Assembly (NCBI RefSeq): GCF_029867415.1
Contig: NC_081183.1
Span: 30,405,806 to 30,469,805, forward strand
Source of the DNA: Vicia villosa
Taxonomy: Eukaryota > Streptophyta > Magnoliopsida > Fabales > Fabaceae
Direction: 5' to 3'
Length of the DNA: 64,000 nucleotides
The notes below the pieces were generated by a model. It saw only the letters and a list, made by a program, of their open reading frames with translations. It was not told the origin of the DNA and made no database searches. The translations under genes and the position numbers were made by a program. Shown here piece after piece: positions 23,836-35,697 of this stretch. Numbering within the stretch: the first letter of the stretch is position 1; each line of letters starts with the position of its first letter.

Positions 23836-24539
23836 TTCATTCAAATAAATAATAAAGAACAAAAAGACTGCGATACGAGGACTCGTTACGGCTATAACTA
23901 CGAAAGAGATGGATTAGATCAGAATCACCGTTCTTAGAAGCAAGGTCATTGGAGTTATCGAAAGACATTGGAGAAATAGCAGTATCAATTATCGTCTTCA
24001 ATTGCCATTTTTATTTATTTTTATCTTCTTTGTAATCACCTCTTTTAGGAATTACTCCTTGTACTTCAAGCCTATTCAAAGGCATTTTCATCTAATAAAA
24101 TAAGCTTGCTTTCAAATCTTTACCAATGTTTTTTTCTTTATTCAACCTGATTGTAGAATACGACGGTTATTTTCTGGTGAACACTGTTTGTGAAATAATT
24201 TTGGGGACATGACAAAAAAAAAACATTTAATAAAATATTGAAAAAAACACATTGGTTAGAAATATGTCAAAGGAAATCTACGACTGCGTCCAAGGTATAC
24301 TATCAAAATTATTTGGTCCACCACAAAGTTATCAATTTCAAATTATCTTGAAGAATGTCACAATGAAGCGAAGGACGAATGTGGGGAAGTCAGTAACAAA
24401 AACAAAACTGATGGTTTAAAAGGAGGTCATCAAAATCAAGATACATAAACATTTGGTGCATGTGCATATCAATAACAATCATCATTGGGGAACATGTATA
24501 CAATATTACATTTGGGTATCAAAACTAGGTATATCATAA

Positions 24540-24850
24540 ATTTGGGGAACATTTGGTGCAAACTCTTAGTGAGAACAATTTGGGGAACATTTGGTGCAAA
24601 CATTTGGTGAGAAAGTTTACCAGTTAGCATAGGCATGATTATCTACAGTCATTTTACTATCTAATTGTGGTTAAACGCAAATACTTGGTGAGAACAATTT
24701 GGGGAACATTTGGTGCAAATTCTTGGTGAGAACAATCTGGGGAACACTTGGTGCAAACATTTTGTGTGAATCATTTGGGGAACATTTGGTGCAAACATGT
24801 GATGTGAACAACTTGGGGAACATTTGGTGAAAACATTTTGGTGAGAACGT
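24540..24850 (+). repeat. 38-bp tandem repeat in Ogre 3' untranslated region
   Basis: About seven copies of TTTGGGGAACATTTGGTGCA plus AACTCTTGGTGAGAACAA are present. The array is broken once by a segment (AGTTAGCATAG, then AATC-GTTAAACGCAAA) that recurs after it. Tandem arrays in this region are known for Ogre and related elements and can seed satellite DNA. Confidence 0.85.
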
Positions 24851-24915
24851 TTATCAGTTAGCATAGATATGATTATTTACAATCATTATACTATCTAATC
24901 TTGGGTAAACGCAAA

Positions 24916-25251
24916 CTTTATCTATCCTCTAGGTCGTGATGGATAAAGAATAGATTGGCGATTACTTGCTCTCTAGGTCGTGGCAAGTCAATTCTCCATC
25001 TTTCTCAAGCTCTACTAGGATCAAAATCTTAAAAGAGTTGGGACCCGTTATTTCTCATTCTCTAGGTTGTGATAAGATATAAAGGAGTTCAAGATAGTTC
25101 GCTGAGCAGCAGTGGGTTATCTGATCTATGTTACTTATCCTCTAGGTTGTGGTAAGTGCATAGTGACTACGATAGAGTTCGTTGTGTCAGTCCATAAACG
25201 ACGACAAACTATCCAAACATGTCTTATTCGTTCTCTAGGTCGTGACGAATA
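24916..25251 (+). promoter_or_regulatory. Five stem-loops with one conserved loop (Ogre 3' UTR)
   Basis: Stem-loops at 24916-24948, 24961-24992, 25048-25082, 25126-25163 and 25225-25251 all display the same 13-nt loop YCTCTAGGTYGTG. The stems differ: CTTTATCTAT/ATGGATAAAG (10 pairs, one G-U), ACTTGC/GCAAGT (extended by ATT/AAT across one bulge), TTATTTCTCAT/ATAAGATATAA (9 of 11), ACTTAT/GTAAGT (extended by CTATG/CATAG), and TATTCGT/ACGAATA (7 of 7). Conserved loops on sequence-divergent but still paired stems indicate a structured RNA or DNA element. Loops are 44-93 bp apart. The function is unknown; packaging, dimerisation or protein binding are guesses. Confidence 0.7.
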
Positions 25252-25357
25252 CGCAAAATCTACCACACAAATCTGCTATGTTAGTCCCAAGGCTTTAGTA
25301 GATCATCCTTTCTAGCTTTTGGTCAAATTTTTGGGGTCTTCCGGTATTTAATGATTC

Positions 25358-25406
25358 TTCGATCCGAACGCGCGAGAACTCTGTATTCTCGCGCCCTTCG
25401 ATCGAA
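25358..25406 (+). promoter_or_regulatory. Nested inverted repeat just before the Ogre polypurine tract
   Basis: An inner stem GCGCGAGAA/TTCTCGCGC (9 pairs, loop CTCTGTA) lies inside an outer stem TTCGATC/GATCGAA (7 pairs) with short internal loops. Unusually GC-rich for the region, it ends about 20 bp before the 3' LTR. It may structure the RNA near the plus-strand priming site. Confidence 0.7.
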
Positions 25407-25410
25407 CAAT

Positions 25411-25426
25411 ATTAAATAGGGGCAGC
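25411..25426 (+). other. Ogre polypurine tract region
   Basis: AATAGGGGCAGC immediately precedes the 3' LTR (TGTCATACCCC). The purine run is short and interrupted by C, so the exact plus-strand primer is uncertain. Confidence 0.5.
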
Positions 25427-28400
25427 TGTCATACCCCAAATTTGCCCGCCTTATTTTAAACATTATTTTTAATTTTGGGTTTTGTAAATCTTAACAATAA
25501 TTCTTTTTAATATAACAAGTTACTTTACAGTTATTTGTATAAATATTTTACTTAACACCTCACATATTTTGTTTTATAATGCAATTTTATTTTTGAATAA
25601 AATTGATTAACATAATTGGCAATAAAACATATTTAAGGACTTATTACTTAACACCTCAATGTTGTCATTTTTCCTTTATCTCTTTTATTTTTGTATTTTT
25701 ATTCAAAATCTTAAAATAAAATAAAAAATTGTTCTTTTAGTATTTTAATTTAATTTTTGTTTTTTATTTAAAGCTTTTTTTCAAAAAATATTATGAACTA
25801 TTACTAAGGTTTATTTATTTAATAGAAATAGCTTTCTTAAATGAAAAAAAACTATTGGAATCATCATTACTATTTTCCCTATTAGTAAAAATCCAAAAAA
25901 AATTTTATTAAAACATCACGTTTTAAGGACTAAGTAGTTTTTACTATTATTTGTCATTTAAAAAAAAAAATATTATTTAAAAAATTGTTTAATATTATTT
26001 CTTTAAGTCATAATTCTAGTTGTTATTATTATATTAGAAAATAGAATATTAGAAAATAGAATAGTTATTATCATTGGAATTATTTTTGTTATTCAAAATG
26101 TGAATTTATTGAAATTAGTTGTCACTGTTATTGTTGTTCACGGTTTCTATATCCAGGTATTAAACCTTCATCAATTCTCATCCAAATCAATTGAATTCAA
26201 GATCAAAACTTTCAAAAATATTCCAATAAAAAAAAAAGATCTTCAAACTTTCAAAATTGCAGCAAAAAGAGAGATAAGTTAAATCTCTTCAAATGTCATA
26301 ATTACGTTTGATTTGCAGACTTAAATAATAGAATCAAACAACAAAAAAATATTAATTAAAAAAAAAAAGGAAAAAAGAGGAACCTTTACGGTTACTATTA
26401 TTTTTTGCAATTAGTAAGAAAACATTAATTTACTACTTTTGTTAGAATAAAATTAGTTAAATTATATTATTATTAAATTTTATTAATAGTCATTTTTAGT
26501 GTTAATTATTAATATAATTAGAATATTTAAGTTGTAAACTGTTACTATTATAAAGTCAAATAAAAGAAAGTCTAATTATTTTATTTATTGTTATTATTAT
26601 TAAATTAATATTATATATTATTATTATAATCATCAACTATTATTTTTTAAGCATTATAGCTAATTACATTTTTCATTATTATTATTATTATTAATGTACT
26701 AACCATTTTTTTTAGAAACTATTAATAAAAAGTTGTGAGTATTAGTTAAATCGTTAAGTTAATATTATTAACTTTTAATTAATTATTATCACTAAACATT
26801 GCATATTATTAATTTATTTTTTTAATATTAAAATTATTATTAACTAAGTCAATTAGGGTTTTTAGAACCCTTTCTTCTCCAAGCCACAAGCAGCCGCCGC
26901 ATACATCCTTCAGCCTTATACAAAGGCTAATTTATCAAGACAAAACCAAAATTTCAGATTTGGAAATGGAAGCAAATCGAAATCAATTGTTATTATTATC
27001 ATTGAATTAGAATTAGATACAAGCTTTGAAAGTTATAACAAAAAATATATAATCTTTCCTAAATCAAAAAAACAGAAAAATTTCATAATCAATTACACGA
27101 ATCGAATCAATCAATTAACGAATTGCAAATCAATCTAACTTTTCCTAATTGAATCCAAAAACTATGACTATAAATAAAACCTAAAGCTAATGAACAGAGA
27201 GAAAAGGAGAGAACAAAAGACCGAAAAATTGACAAGAAAATTGAGAAGGAGAAGTAGAAGAAGAATCGGAGGAACCCAAAACCGAAAGTCACAAAGAAGT
27301 CCGCCTCCGTGCTCGATTTGGTTTTCACGCCTGAAACCCCAAATCACCGCCAATCCGCCGTACCTGTGATTCATAGCAAAGAAGGAAAATCAGAGACGGG
27401 GAGGAAAGCTATACGAAAAGAATTTCTGGATTGAGGTAACCACACGATTAACGCTTAGCTTGAATATTTGACATTATTGTTGTTTAGATGCATGTTTGGG
27501 TTGGGGGTTTTCGGAATCTAGGGTTTGATAGGGTTTGTTTATTGATGAATTTCTGGGTTTTTGTTTTTGAACGTGTTCTTGTGGGTGAGAGAAGAAAGAG
27601 ATAAGAGAAAAGTGGAAGAGATTAAGAGAGATAAAGGTTCTGAGAAAATAAAAAGAATGAAAATAAAAAATAAAAGAAATGAATTAAATAATACTCCCCT
27701 TGTTTTTTTATGTCACAAGATCCTGCGTTCTTCCCTTAATGTACACCTTTTTATTAACTTGAATCCCAACGGTCCTTTTAGATCAACGGCCCTGAGGCTA
27801 GACCTTGGGAGCCGTTTGATTAGATCAAACATACCAAATTACGCAAGCGCACCATAACGTGTGTTCCTTCCCACACCTGATCCGAACGGATCTAAGGTGT
27901 CATCCGTTGGGCCTAAAGCCCATGTTACTCACACCCCTGTTTTACTCTTTTTTACAAAAGCCATGTAAAACACACCCCCTTTGCCTTATTGGATCCAGAT
28001 TCACATCCGGGCCTGATTATTTTGCTAAAACACCTTTAAAATCACTAATATATCCCCCTAAACCTAAATTAGAGAATTAATTTATTTATTTTATTAAACT
28101 TTTTATTATTCAATTTTTTTATTTAACATAACTAATAAAAATTAATATTTTGTATTTCTAATTTCTAAAAGCATCTCTTATATATATTTTATTAAAGTCT
28201 AATATTTTTAATAGAATCATATTCAATTTAAAAGCCTCAAAATATCAACCAACTCGAACTTATTTTTTCATTAACATAACAAAAATTCAAGAATCACTTT
28301 CAAAAAGAGAATTGTACACTTTCTTTCAAATGCTACTTCGAACTACGTCCACGACTACGCTATTTTTCAAATCGGACAAACTTCAAAGAATCGTTCGAAA

Positions 28401-28771
28401 GCACTTGTACAATCCTATAAAAATAACCAACCAAAAAAACCCGAACTACGAATTGGGACTCTGATTCTCCATAAGGAGATACGTAGGCATTCAATCGGAA
28501 ATTGAAACGAGTTCCCTAATAAATAAATAAATCATGTTTCTTTTATAAATATGAAAATATGAAAATAATGTTTTCGAAACCTTAGAAAAAACCTAGATCT
28601 AGAGGGGGTCCCCTTGAGTACAAGGGAAATAAAGGGTGCCTAACACCTTCCCTTTATTTAATTAACTCGCGAACTTAGAATCTCTAAAAATATAGGGTTA
28701 TCCATTTAATTCCCTTCCCTTAAGATAAAAATAATGGTGGCGACTCGAAAAATTTTAAGCCGGTTGCTACA
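25427..28771 (+). repeat. Ogre 3' LTR (3,345 bp)
   Basis: It is nearly identical to the 5' LTR. The main difference is at about 25644-25660, where ACTTAACACCTCA replaces the segment containing GTTCGAACCTCA of the 5' LTR. The same sequence occurs about 95 bp upstream in both LTRs, so it looks copied from there. An extra ATGAAAAT copy lies near 28553. It ends TTGCTACA before the duplication CATAA. Confidence 0.95.
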
Positions 28772-28896
28772 CATAATAATTAGTTAGGGGCAATTTTGAC
28801 AAAACTATAATGATTACTACATTGAAATTTAAAAGTGACAATTAAATTGAAACAATTTTTTTCACAAAAGTGACACTTATAAAGGAACGGAGGGAG
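28772..28896. mobile_element. Stowaway-type MITE, right part
   Basis: The MITE continues after the Ogre insertion and ends GGAACGGAGGGAG/TA, the inverted copy of the left terminus. The first five bases are the duplicated CATAA. Confidence 0.9.
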
Positions 28897-29399
28897 TACT
28901 ATTTTTAACTTGAAAAAAATTTCTATTATAACCTCTAGATGAGACTTTTAAGGATTATTAAAACATCTTAGATTATGGATAATAAGAGGTCTAGGAACCC
29001 GTAGTGGGTTAGGGTGTATAGTTGGATTATTATAAATTATATAAAAAAATGACTTCTTCCCCCATAATTAGATGTTTAAATAGGAAAATTCATATTTGAG
29101 GATCGGTAATGTAGTTAACATGTTTTGTAGGAGATGTCATCCAAATATGAAAGTACTAAGAGTACCTCATTCGGATTTATGTTAACCTTACTTTTTTTTG
29201 GATTTAGTTAGTAACTTTCTTCATTGCTACTACCAAACTCTCTCATTCAAGTATATAACCTCCCCTTTAAGGCTAATCGAAAAATTTTAATTACTCTTTT
29301 TTCTATACGCTTGCTCTCTTGAAATAAAAAAAATGTTAGTTTGGGGGGAATGATGATTCTTCTCTATTTGGTTCATAATGTCATCCCTATTTTTTCTTG
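28897..29399. other. Intergenic DNA
   Basis: I see no gene or identifiable repeat between the MITE and the LINE remnant. Confidence 0.5.
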
Positions 29400-30450
29400 T
29401 CATTTCTTAAAATGTATGTCAAAGTGTGGAAGAGAATTGTTAAGATTCATATGATATTCTTGTTGTGTATGGGGGCATTGGTAATGATAAGATTTCTTGG
29501 GTTAGGTAGTTTTATGTATGCAAACCCAAGTGGAGAGGAAAATTTGGTGTTTATGACATTCCCATAGTTAACCTAGTGTTATTAAGTAAGAAGTAGTGGA
29601 GGTTGATCTCTCATGGAGAGAAACCTTGTGTGATAGATAAGGGGTTCATATTGTTTTCACATTCCTCGGAGGTAGGTCAGCTTGGCTCTGGCCAGATTCC
29701 ACTTGGTGGAGAGGAGTCTCTCTACTCGGTTCTAGATCTAGTGACAACTTTGATTTGTTTCTAAATGGGTTAAGACGAACGGTGGTTTCTTGCATTTATA
29801 ACTCCTTCTATGATAACTAATAGGTGGAGATTGTTTCTCTTAGACTTACTTTTCATAAGCTTTGTCATATTTCTAATGAAAAGGGGGGAAGATAAGTGAG
29901 ATTGGTGTTTGTTTTATGTGACTATAGTTTGGTACTTTCAGTGGAGGAGATCTCTCTTTGACTATGAGCGGGATTTAGCTGATGAAATGTTCATGATACT
30001 ATCTTTTTCTCAGAGATCATTCATTGATATTGGACTCTTGGGAGGTGGTGCCTAGTTGGTTGCTTTTGTATATGATGTCCTCTTTAAGCGAAATTGATTA
30101 CCAATACTACCTCCATTAGTTTGGCTCAGATGGGTGCTACATGGTGTAGCTAGGCTCCCTCAAGAGTGTTACTCTTCTCTTGATAACTCCTTTAAGGTAA
30201 GATCTCAACTAGAGACAATATAATTAAAAGATGGGTTATTCTTGACCCGACTAGTGTTTCTTGTGGGTTGTGTGTTAGACTTGTAGAGTTTGACTCTTAT
30301 TTCTTTGTTACTTGTAGAGTGGATGTAAACCTATGGTATACCATGTTTCAGTGGCTTGAGAGGATAGTTCTCTTTTCGGAAGATATTATGTCGTTCTTTG
30401 AAATTTTCTCTTTGTTAGGGAGTTTGGCTAGGATTAAATGAGGGGCTTAC
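29400..30450 (+). pseudogene. Degenerate L1-type LINE, C-terminal part
   Basis: This is a decayed plant LINE (non-LTR) reverse transcriptase. Near 29480-29640 the reading contains ISWVR, then a stop, CKPKWRGKFGVYDIPIVNL and SKK-stop-WRLISHGEKP, the segment that follows the RT core in plant L1 elements. Near 30225-30360 it reads CGLCVRLVEFDSYFFVTC and LWYTMFQWL, the zinc-binding 'zf-RVT' domain (C-x2-C, then aromatic and Cys residues). Several stops and frame changes interrupt it. The RT core and endonuclease are missing, as in 5'-truncated insertions. It is not functional. Confidence 0.75.
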
Positions 30451-33400
30451 AACGATTTCATAATTGGTATTATAGATTATACGACAACCCCAAAATATTC
30501 TCATATTTATAGGTAAACCGTTAAGTGAAAAAGACATAGAAGATTTGAGTATTTCTCTTGTTTAGAAATGACATCTTGGTAGGTCACCTACTTACTCATA
30601 TGCTTTTCTTAACTAACTTGTGAACCTTATCCTGTGCACTTGAGCCAATAGCTTGCGTGAATTTTGATATGTTCACTTGAGGATGTGATCTTAAGTTGCT
30701 ACTCAAAGATGCTGTTTTATTGATGGTGGTTCTCTTCTAGCTTGTTTTTATCTGTGGTTCTTGTAGTTCTTGAGGTTTTTGTCTTCTTATTTGCTTTTTT
30801 GTTTATCGTCGCTTCTTGTGTCAGTTAATTAGCTCTAATTTTTATATATATTTAATATTGTTTTTCATCTTATAGGTTAATTTTGGAATTCATTTTGATT
30901 TTTTAATTTTTAAAAAAGTTCATATCATCTTTTTAACTCTTTAAAATGTATAATATTACTTCTTTTCGTTTAACTAATAACAAAAAAATTCAAAAATTAA
31001 TTACTAAATTATTTGCTAATTAATTTGACGAAGAAAAATAACATAATACATTTGAAAAATTAAAAAATAATATTTTTTTAAATTAAGAGAGTAAAATAAA
31101 TCATAAATCGTAAAGTTAACATAGGAGATAGAAAGGATTTTAAACCCTAAAGATAATACTATCGATGATCAAAAGTATATAATGTAATACATATTTTATA
31201 TTTTATTTATTTTCCTATCATTGTTCCCAAGTAAAAGACCTTTTGGAGATCATTAGTCCTTTCATTTATTTTATACTTCAACTTGATTATGTTTTTTAAG
31301 AGCTCCATATTATACTTGTGCATTATCTTTTGGCAACACTTCATTAACAAAATCACATGCAAATTAAAGTCAAAAGAAGAATGATCTAAACAAAATCAAC
31401 TTATTGAGGAGCACACATTCAGTGTATCTTCTTGCGTGACAAGTGCAAAAGAATGAGATAGTATATTAATATTGTCATGAATATAGATATGACGGTAGAA
31501 ACTTGTAGAGAAAAAACAAAGTTTGAGTTTGCCTACAAATGCTGCAAATTTCACATGCGTATTCGGCGGGATATTTCTCATAATGTGCACATTTATTCTT
31601 CATGTTTAAAGTAAAAGAAAAATTATCATGCAGACTATCTTTAACACACCCCGACGGCACTTGAATTAATCATGTATGATAGATAATTCAGTTAAATGAT
31701 TAATTTAATTCATATTTAAAAACATATTTAACTAATTTTAATTTCAAAATTTTAAAATAGGTTATCATTTCATATAAAAAAATTCCATGTTAAAGTTCTC
31801 TATATTTTTTAAAAAGTCATTTTTTAAGTCCTTTCTTTTCTTTCCCTCCAAACTCCCGAACAAAGCTAAATGTTTGAGAAGGTTGGATGAAAGGGGTGTT
31901 TAAAGTCAAGCAAGAGGTTGAGATATTTCTCGACAATTAAATGTTAATATACATTTTGACGGTGTTGTCTTTTGCTCTCTTTCGAAAAAAGATAACCTTG
32001 TTTTGACGGCTCCCTTTAATATTTAGGAGTTAGATTGTGTTGTGTCACAATGTGATGGTCACAACGATAAATTCAATTTTTCATTCCTAAAGAGGTTATG
32101 GATTCCCATTGGAGAAAATTTAGGGATCATGTTTAAGGGGTGAATATCCCATGACTTAGAGTTAATACAATCCTAATTTAAGGGGTGAATTCAACGAATT
32201 AAATGCATCACAGGTCTATACTTTTATGATAAATAATACTTAACATACATGATGATATGTAGAAAATTAAAAGAGATGAGGAGAGAAAAATGTACATTGG
32301 ATATATAGTGTTTCAAAAAATTGTCCTTGTTGTTCCAACTCTACTCTTCGATGGTTTTTACCATCGAAAATAGTAACGTCTTCCACTATTTTTAAAGTTA
32401 AAGGTACAAGTATGTTGGTAAAACAAATTATTATCATTCTGAACACTAACAGCCCAATGCTTTAGCCAACACGGATATAAATAAATAATCCCTCATGTTG
32501 ATACAAATTACTCAACTACTAACATTTAAGATCTTCAATGATCTTGACCCAACAGAATTGATAACCATAATAACCTACTCCAAGCTTCAATTTTGTAGAA
32601 CCTTTTACTCGGATCTAACAAAAGACTTGTCTGAGAGATTGTTCTACGAACCAATGAGGACAACTCTTCTCTTGCATGATAAACACCAATAAACAATGTG
32701 AACAAGAAACGGTCATTTATCATGATACAAACAACAAAACTTCACACAAAAACATTAGATTCTCTAATGTAACTTAATCTACATCTCACACTGAATGTTT
32801 AGAGTTGAGCACCATAACAATGGTTTCTTAGTATAAGGTTGAAGATGATGAATAGTATCTAAAGGATCTCACATAGCACAACTACAAACTTCTCACAGTC
32901 TCAATATTCTAGGATGTTTCTCACAAGGTTGAATCATAGAGATAAGGTGTTTTTGAATGAATAATTTTTTTATGGTTTCTCTCAAGATTCTTCACAAAGA
33001 AGGACTAGATTCTTCATGATTTTTGTGGGTTCTAAAAAACAGAAAGACTCAATAGCTTATCATAGATTTTCTCTTTTCTTGTGATTATTAAAATTACATC
33101 ATAATAATGAACATCACAAACACGAGCATTATTTTTCATCGTAATTTGTGGCATCCTCTAAAAAAGAGACAAACAAAAAGGTTTAAATAGGTGATAGAGA
33201 TAAGGCGCAAAAAGATAGAAAGAAAATAATGTGATTCGAGTCAAATAATGAGTTTTTTATTTGAATCAAAGAAAGAATAAAATGAATCGAAGGTAATAAA
33301 ATGAAAATTTTGTTACTTCTAATTTAAATCTTGTTTGAATGTGTGATTTCAGTCGTAAGGGGGACCTACAACCGATCAAGCACCTCAACAATTACAACAA

Positions 33401-34304
33401 ATGGGAAAGATCCCCTACATCTGATACACGTGTAGGGAGTAAGGCTAAATTTGTCTTCCCAAGAAATTTCACCATTAATTACATTTAATGTAACGCACGC
33501 TTTGCTCAATTAATGCTTCGATTTCCCTTAACTGATCGACATTTGATTTCTTTTAGATGATTGACGTTCGAATTCCCATAGTTGACGTATGGTATGTATA
33601 ACTGACACCTAGGTGCACATCGTAGAATCGCCACACACGAATACAGTGCCTTACGTCTTAAGAAATTGCCTCACACATAAGGGACTCATCTCATGGAGAA
33701 GAAATCAGCCTCAAGCCTAAGGGAGTCGTCCATATGAGAGAACCAAGACTAAATAACTTTGTCATTTCTAAGCCCTTGTGCTTGAGGATATGTGTATCAG
33801 TATATTTGTACAAGGGTCTTAAAAGGTAACATAGAGACCTCTGGTCTCCTATTTATCAATTCAAATACCCCTTTATCGAATGTGTCACCCTTTTATGAGA
33901 TATCTCTCCCTTCTCTAGGATAAGTCGCCCAATGTGGGAATATATGACATATCCTCATCCTGTAACGACATGGAAGAGGTCGTGAAAGAGGTGGACAATG
34001 CTCTTCTAAATATCATTAGGTAAACTGTCCACTCCTTGAGTGGTTGTATTTCTAAGGAAGCTTAAATTCTAGGTCCTATTCGGATACAAATATCTCATCA
34101 TCATGGTTTAAAAAAGGTCTAACTTTAACACAAAAATACATGCATACACAGCTTCTCATCTAAAGTGCACCGATTTTTACCTTGGTTGAGACTTCTACTG
34201 AGAGAAAAAATTTTACTTGTCATGGATTCGATCCCCAACAACAACATTTTATATTTCCTTGAAAACATGGTACTAAGGGTAACATTTTTATAAAAATACC
34301 TGAG

Positions 34305-34306
<2 letters not shown>
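30451..34306. other. Unassigned intergenic DNA
   Basis: No gene was recognised in nearly 4 kb. Short frames at 31396-31660 and 32495-32723 overlap on both strands and look like chance. The stretch 32270-33300 and the less AT-rich stretch 33340-34080 (with AAGCCCTTGTGCTTGAGGA) resemble retrotransposon LTR or leader sequence, but I found no paired ends or target duplications. Confidence 0.45.

Positions 34307-34308
<2 letters not shown>

Positions 34309-34382
<74 letters not shown>
34309..34382. repeat. (TA)37 microsatellite
   Basis: An uninterrupted TA dinucleotide run of about 74 bp. The Ile-Tyr frame across it is an artefact. Confidence 0.95.
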
Positions 34383-34385
<3 letters not shown>

Positions 34386-34620
34386 CTTATTAATTTGTTT
34401 AATAAATTCTTTTGTGTAACTTTACAATATTTTCATTTCAATCTACAGAGTATAAATTTTTTGACAAATTCTAAATCTTTTTCATTTTCAAAATCTTGAA
34501 CCTTTGTGAGGATCAAATGTAAATCTTTTGTTGCCACTACTACGAAACGCGTAAACAACAACGCCATGGTCACCACGGTTCTTCACTACACCATAGTGAC
34601 ATCTTTAAAATAAGGCGCTA

Positions 34621-35697
34621 TGATCAGTGCATTTTGATGCACATTCCTCTACGGTTGTACTTATACATTTCCATGGTTTGCTTGTCTTATTTTTGTATTT
34701 TATAATGTTTTTATATTTTAATTTATTTTTATTGTTATTTGATTTTCGTATTTAATTTTCAGCTTTAACAGTCTGCACGGAAACGATCATAACTGGAGTT
34801 CCAGAAGTCCGATTGAGGCGTTCTAATAATCGACGGAAAGCTAAGAGAAAGAGCTACAATTCTTATGTTGGAGTCGAAGTCAGAATCGGACTGTAGAAGG
34901 GCCAGAAAATTCGTCGAAGTTGCAGCACTAGTTTTAGTTAAGTTTCGGGTCAATTAGTTTTGGGCCTGGGTCGTATGTTTGACTCAGTTGGATTGTAAAA
35001 CGGGTTGTACTCTTTCCCCTTAGGGTAGAAGCCGCGGTACTGTAGCATGATCATTGGCACTATTCACGATTTTTAATTTTCTTACGCTTGAAAGAATGGT
35101 AATGGAGAACTAATTCCTCGGAGCTGATCTACTGTATTCAGGTTCCAAGCTTTGAGATTATTTTAATGTTCAATTGAATTTTGATTTCCTTTCAAGTTCT
35201 TCCTATAAAACGTTTGCTTAATTCGTATACAATCGTTTGCTTAATTCGATTGTTATTATAGGATAGAGATTGTTAAATTCGATCTATTGTGTTCCTTAAT
35301 TTATAATCGCTTTTTAACTTTGCTTAATTGTTAATTCGCGTAATCTCTAACCGAATGCTTAATTCGGCAAATAGGAATATAATTGAAACAATATCTTTTG
35401 CGCTTGTTTGATTGGTGTTGTAATCGAATGGGATTGAGAATCCGTTAGGGAATTGAACATATAGTAATCGATGATGAGTAGGAACCCGAATCAGTAGAGC
35501 AGCTTATTTTATAATCACTTTTGTTAATCACTTATTTTAAGTAATTTTTCCTTAAATCGAACCTGAACCAAACCCCCCCAATCGATTTTGTTCAGTTGAT
35601 AATAAACAAGAATCCTTGCGATACGACTCGAGCCATTGTCGCTAAACTACAGTTTTACAAATTAACTCGTTTTTGATCCGCGCGCGACAGTGGATCA
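34621..35697 (+). mobile_element. Solo LTR nested in the second CACTA element
   Basis: This 1,077-bp LTR runs from TGATCAGTGCATTTTGATGC to GCGCGACAGTGGATCA and is flanked by the 5-bp duplication CGCTA (34616-34620 and 35698-35702). Its 3' part resembles legume gypsy-type leaders that end in GATCCGCGCGCGACAGTGG. No internal region or second LTR is present, so it is a recombination product. The parent family is not certain. Confidence 0.85.

Larger units (their letters stand above)
11516..28771 (+). mobile_element. Complete Ogre/Tat Ty3/gypsy retrotransposon
   Basis: This 17,256-bp element has LTRs of 3,352 and 3,345 bp (TGTCATACCCC to TTGCTACA) and a perfect 5-bp target duplication CATAA (11511-11515 and 28772-28776). 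Internally it has a tRNA-Arg-type primer site, an extra coiled-coil ORF1, a gag-protease ORF, a short intron, an RT/RNaseH/integrase ORF, and a long 3' region with tandem repeats and stem-loops. An extra 5' ORF, an intron before RT and a second RNase H define Ogre in the Tat lineage. All three long frames are open and the LTRs are almost identical by eye, so the insertion is recent and may be autonomous. It sits inside a Stowaway MITE. Confidence 0.95.

Noticed and set aside
24540..25251. CRISPR array
   Set aside because: Plant DNA inside a retrotransposon. The repeats are contiguous minisatellites or hairpins, not uniform repeats with unique spacers.
34305..34499. Frame encoding alternating Ile and Tyr
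   Set aside because: It is only the (TA)n microsatellite translated.
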